From positions 1-8,657 of the forward strand of contig JAGLLQ010000349.1 in the NCBI GenBank assembly GCA_023140455.1: a stretch of DNA of 8,657 bases, given 5' to 3'. Source of the stretch: Desulfobacteraceae bacterium. Lineage in GTDB: Bacteria; Desulfobacterota; Desulfobacteria; Desulfobacterales; Desulfobacteraceae. The translations under genes were made by a program, and so were the position numbers. The notes beneath the pieces are model-generated. The model worked only from the letters and a program-made list of their open reading frames with translations. It ran no database searches and was not told where the DNA came from. Position 1 is the stretch's first letter; each line of letters begins with the position of its first letter. Below are positions 6,967-8,657 of the stretch, piece by piece.

Positions 6967-8657
6967 CTAATTTGCTACAAGATTAAGCATTTCTCTTGCA
7001 TGATCAAGGGTTGCTTTTGTAATTTTACTTCCCCCTATCATTCTTGCAAGCTCTTTTGCTTTATCATCATTGTTTATAAGAGGAATAATTGATGTTGATG
7101 TTTTTTCATTGGAAACGGATTTCAAAATTTTGAAATGACTTGTACCGTATTTTGCAATTTGGGCAAGGTGGGTAATGGAAATAACCTGATTGGTTTTAGC
7201 AAGGTCGGCAAGCTTTATTCCAACCTTTTCTGATGTAGCGCCTCCAATTCCTGCATCAACTTCATCAAAGACCAGTGTCTCGAGAGATTCTGTCCTGGAT
7301 AGAATGATTTTTAATGCAAGAATAATTCTGGAAAGCTCGCCTCCGGAAGCAATTTTAATTAAAGGCTTTGGTTTTTCACCCGGGTTGGGGCTTATATAAA
7401 AGCTTACATTATCCAGTCCTGTGGAAAATGCTTTTGCACCGCTTATTGCAAAAGTATCATTTTGGGAATCGTGATCTGTTTTTTTAAAATTGATGACAAA
7501 TTGTGCCTGATTCATCTCAAGCTCGTTAAGTTCATTTACAACATGAGATGAAAGTTCTTTTGCTTTTTCTTTTCGCTTGTCTGAAAGAAGGGTTGCTTTT
7601 TTAGCATACTTCGCTTGAAGACTTTTAATTTTTTCTTTGGTTTGTGCTATTCGTTCTTTTACATTGCCAATCTTTGAAAATTGGTCCTTCATTTCATTAT
7701 ATTGTAAAAATATGGATTCAAGGCTGCCTCCATATTTTCGTTTGAGCTTCTGTATCAAATCCAGTCTGTTCTCTGTTTTCTCAAGCTCACCGGGATCAAG
7801 ATTGATTTTTGATGAATAAGTGCTAAATTCAGAGGCTATATCTTCTAAATCAAATAAAAGGCTTCCAATAACTTGTGCTTTTTGTTCAAGCATTGAATCA
7901 ACCTCTTTATATCTTTCGATTTGTGACTTAATGGCAGATAACCGCTCTATTATAGAACCTTCACTGGAATATAGTTCGTTTGCCCCAAAATTGACTGCTT
8001 CAAATATTTGTCCAGCATTTTTAAGATGCATTTTTGTTTTTTCAAGTTCTATATCTTCGTTTTCTTGTATATTTGCTTGTTTTATTTCATCAATCTGAAA
8101 TTGCAAAAACTCACTTTCCTGTATAGATTTGTCTTCATCTATTGTAAGGGCTTTAAGTTCTCTGATCAGAACAATAAGCTCATTATATATAATGCTTACT
8201 TCTTTTCTTAAAGAAAATGTGTTTGCAAACCTGTCTAAGATATCAAGATGATTTTTTTCTTTTAAAAGTCCCTGGTGGGCATGCTGGCTCGAAATTCCGG
8301 CAAGGTTTTCAGTAAGGTCCTTTAATAACTGCATGGAAGATTGTCGACTGTTGATAAAGACCTTATGCCTGCCTGTTGATGATATTATTCTGCGGATCAT
8401 TAATCCTTCTAAAGGATCAATCCCCTGGTCATTCATTAATTTTGCCTGATCAGATTCAGGATCAACATCAAAAAAAGCTTCAAGCTCGGCATTTTCATGA
8501 CCAGTTCTTATAAGATCGTGAGATGCTCTTGAACCTAAAATAAGATTTACAGCTTCAATGATTATGGATTTTCCTGCCCCGGTTTCACCGGTTAATACAG
8601 TAAGACCATCTTTAAATTGAATTCTTATATCATCAATTATTGCAAAATTTTTTATGG
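6967..8657 (-). CDS. recN: DNA repair protein RecN (extreme N-terminus outside window)
   Basis: SMC-like ATPase that acts on double-strand breaks in recombinational repair, in the cytoplasm. 562 residues are visible, close to the usual RecN length, so only about 5-8 N-terminal residues are missing past the right edge. In visible numbering the frame begins IKNFAIIDDI, the RecN opening. Walker A GETGAGKS is at 23-30 (bases 8566-8589). A long charged, coiled-coil-rich region fills the middle (roughly 150-380). The ABC signature SGGELS is at 437-442 and Walker B LVFDEVDAGIGG centres on D464-E465, followed by a THLAQIA switch region. The first in-window Met codon (8436) is internal: starting there would drop Walker A and kill ATP binding. 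It is the first visible gene of the minus-strand train. Whether it shares a promoter with upstream genes cannot be seen. Confidence 0.95.
   Translation of the reverse strand, partial: IKNFAIIDDIRIQFKDGLTVLTGETGAGKSIIIEAVNLILGSRASHDLIRTGHENAELEAFFDVDPESDQAKLMNDQGIDPLEGLMIRRIISSTGRHKVFINSRQSSMQLLKDLTENLAGISSQHAHQGLLKEKNHLDILDRFANTFSLRKEVSIIYNELIVLIRELKALTIDEDKSIQESEFLQFQIDEIKQANIQENEDIELEKTKMHLKNAGQIFEAVNFGANELYSSEGSIIERLSAIKSQIERYKEVDSMLEQKAQVIGSLLFDLEDIASEFSTYSSKINLDPGELEKTENRLDLIQKLKRKYGGSLESIFLQYNEMKDQFSKIGNVKERIAQTKEKIKSLQAKYAKKATLLSDKRKEKAKELSSHVVNELNELEMNQAQFVINFKKTDHDSQNDTFAISGAKAFSTGLDNVSFYISPNPGEKPKPLIKIASGGELSRIILALKIILSRTESLETLVFDEVDAGIGGATSEKVGIKLADLAKTNQVISITHLAQIAKYGTSHFKILKSVSNEKTSTSIIPLINNDDKAKELARMIGGSKITKATLDHAREMLNLVAN

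Larger units (their letters stand above)
2349..8657 (-). other. Probable six-gene operon recN - methyltransferase - radical SAM - ubiA - ubiX - cca
   Basis: Six genes read in the same direction with gaps of 52, 18 and 5 bases, then overlaps of 1 and 10 bases. No terminator-like hairpin with a T tract and no convincing promoter appears between them. Co-transcription is inferred from this spacing. The train ends against the convergent kinase gene and has no room for a terminator of its own. The widest gap (52 bases after recN) is the most likely place for an internal promoter or processing site. Confidence 0.7.

Overview
The window is an AT-rich, fully coding stretch of bacterial chromosome. 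It suggests an anaerobic, Gram-negative member of the former Deltaproteobacteria, most like Desulfobacterales. I infer this from the style of the genes: a double-Cache sensor kinase with the long-loop dimerisation domain common in that group, an AmmeMemoRadiSam radical SAM enzyme, and a UbiA/UbiX pair of the kind used for quinones in anaerobes. No RNA gene, mobile element, CRISPR array or phage gene is visible. Assignment to a genus is not possible from this sequence alone.

Layout. The first 2.37 kb, on the plus strand, hold one membrane sensor histidine kinase. Its reading frame is already open at the window edge, so its true start and most of its first membrane helix lie outside. The rest of the window, on the minus strand, reads as one tight gene train. 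In transcription order it is recN (5' end just outside the right edge), a class I SAM methyltransferase, a radical SAM enzyme of the AmmeMemoRadiSam family, a UbiA-type prenyltransferase, a UbiX-type flavin prenyltransferase, and a CCA-adding-type tRNA nucleotidyltransferase with an HD domain. Gaps between these genes are 52, 18 and 5 bases, followed by overlaps of 1 and 10 bases, so the last genes look translationally coupled. The kinase and the nucleotidyltransferase converge, and their 3' ends overlap by 20 bases. No stretch of 300 bases lacks a gene.

How the genes may work together. UbiA and UbiX are both used in quinone synthesis: UbiA prenylates an aromatic ring, and UbiX makes prenylated FMN for a UbiD-type decarboxylase. 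The decarboxylase is not in this window. In an anaerobe the product is probably menaquinone. RecN (double-strand break repair) and the tRNA nucleotidyltransferase (tRNA 3' end maturation) are housekeeping genes with no obvious link to quinones. The methyltransferase and radical SAM enzyme have no known substrate. Their position between recN and ubiA, in apparent co-transcription, is the least explained part of the window. No response regulator for the kinase lies in the window.

I see no clearly new system here. The best leads are the uncharacterised methyltransferase and radical SAM pair next to ubiA/ubiX, the convergent 3' overlap, and a G7 tract just before the kinase active-site histidine codon.
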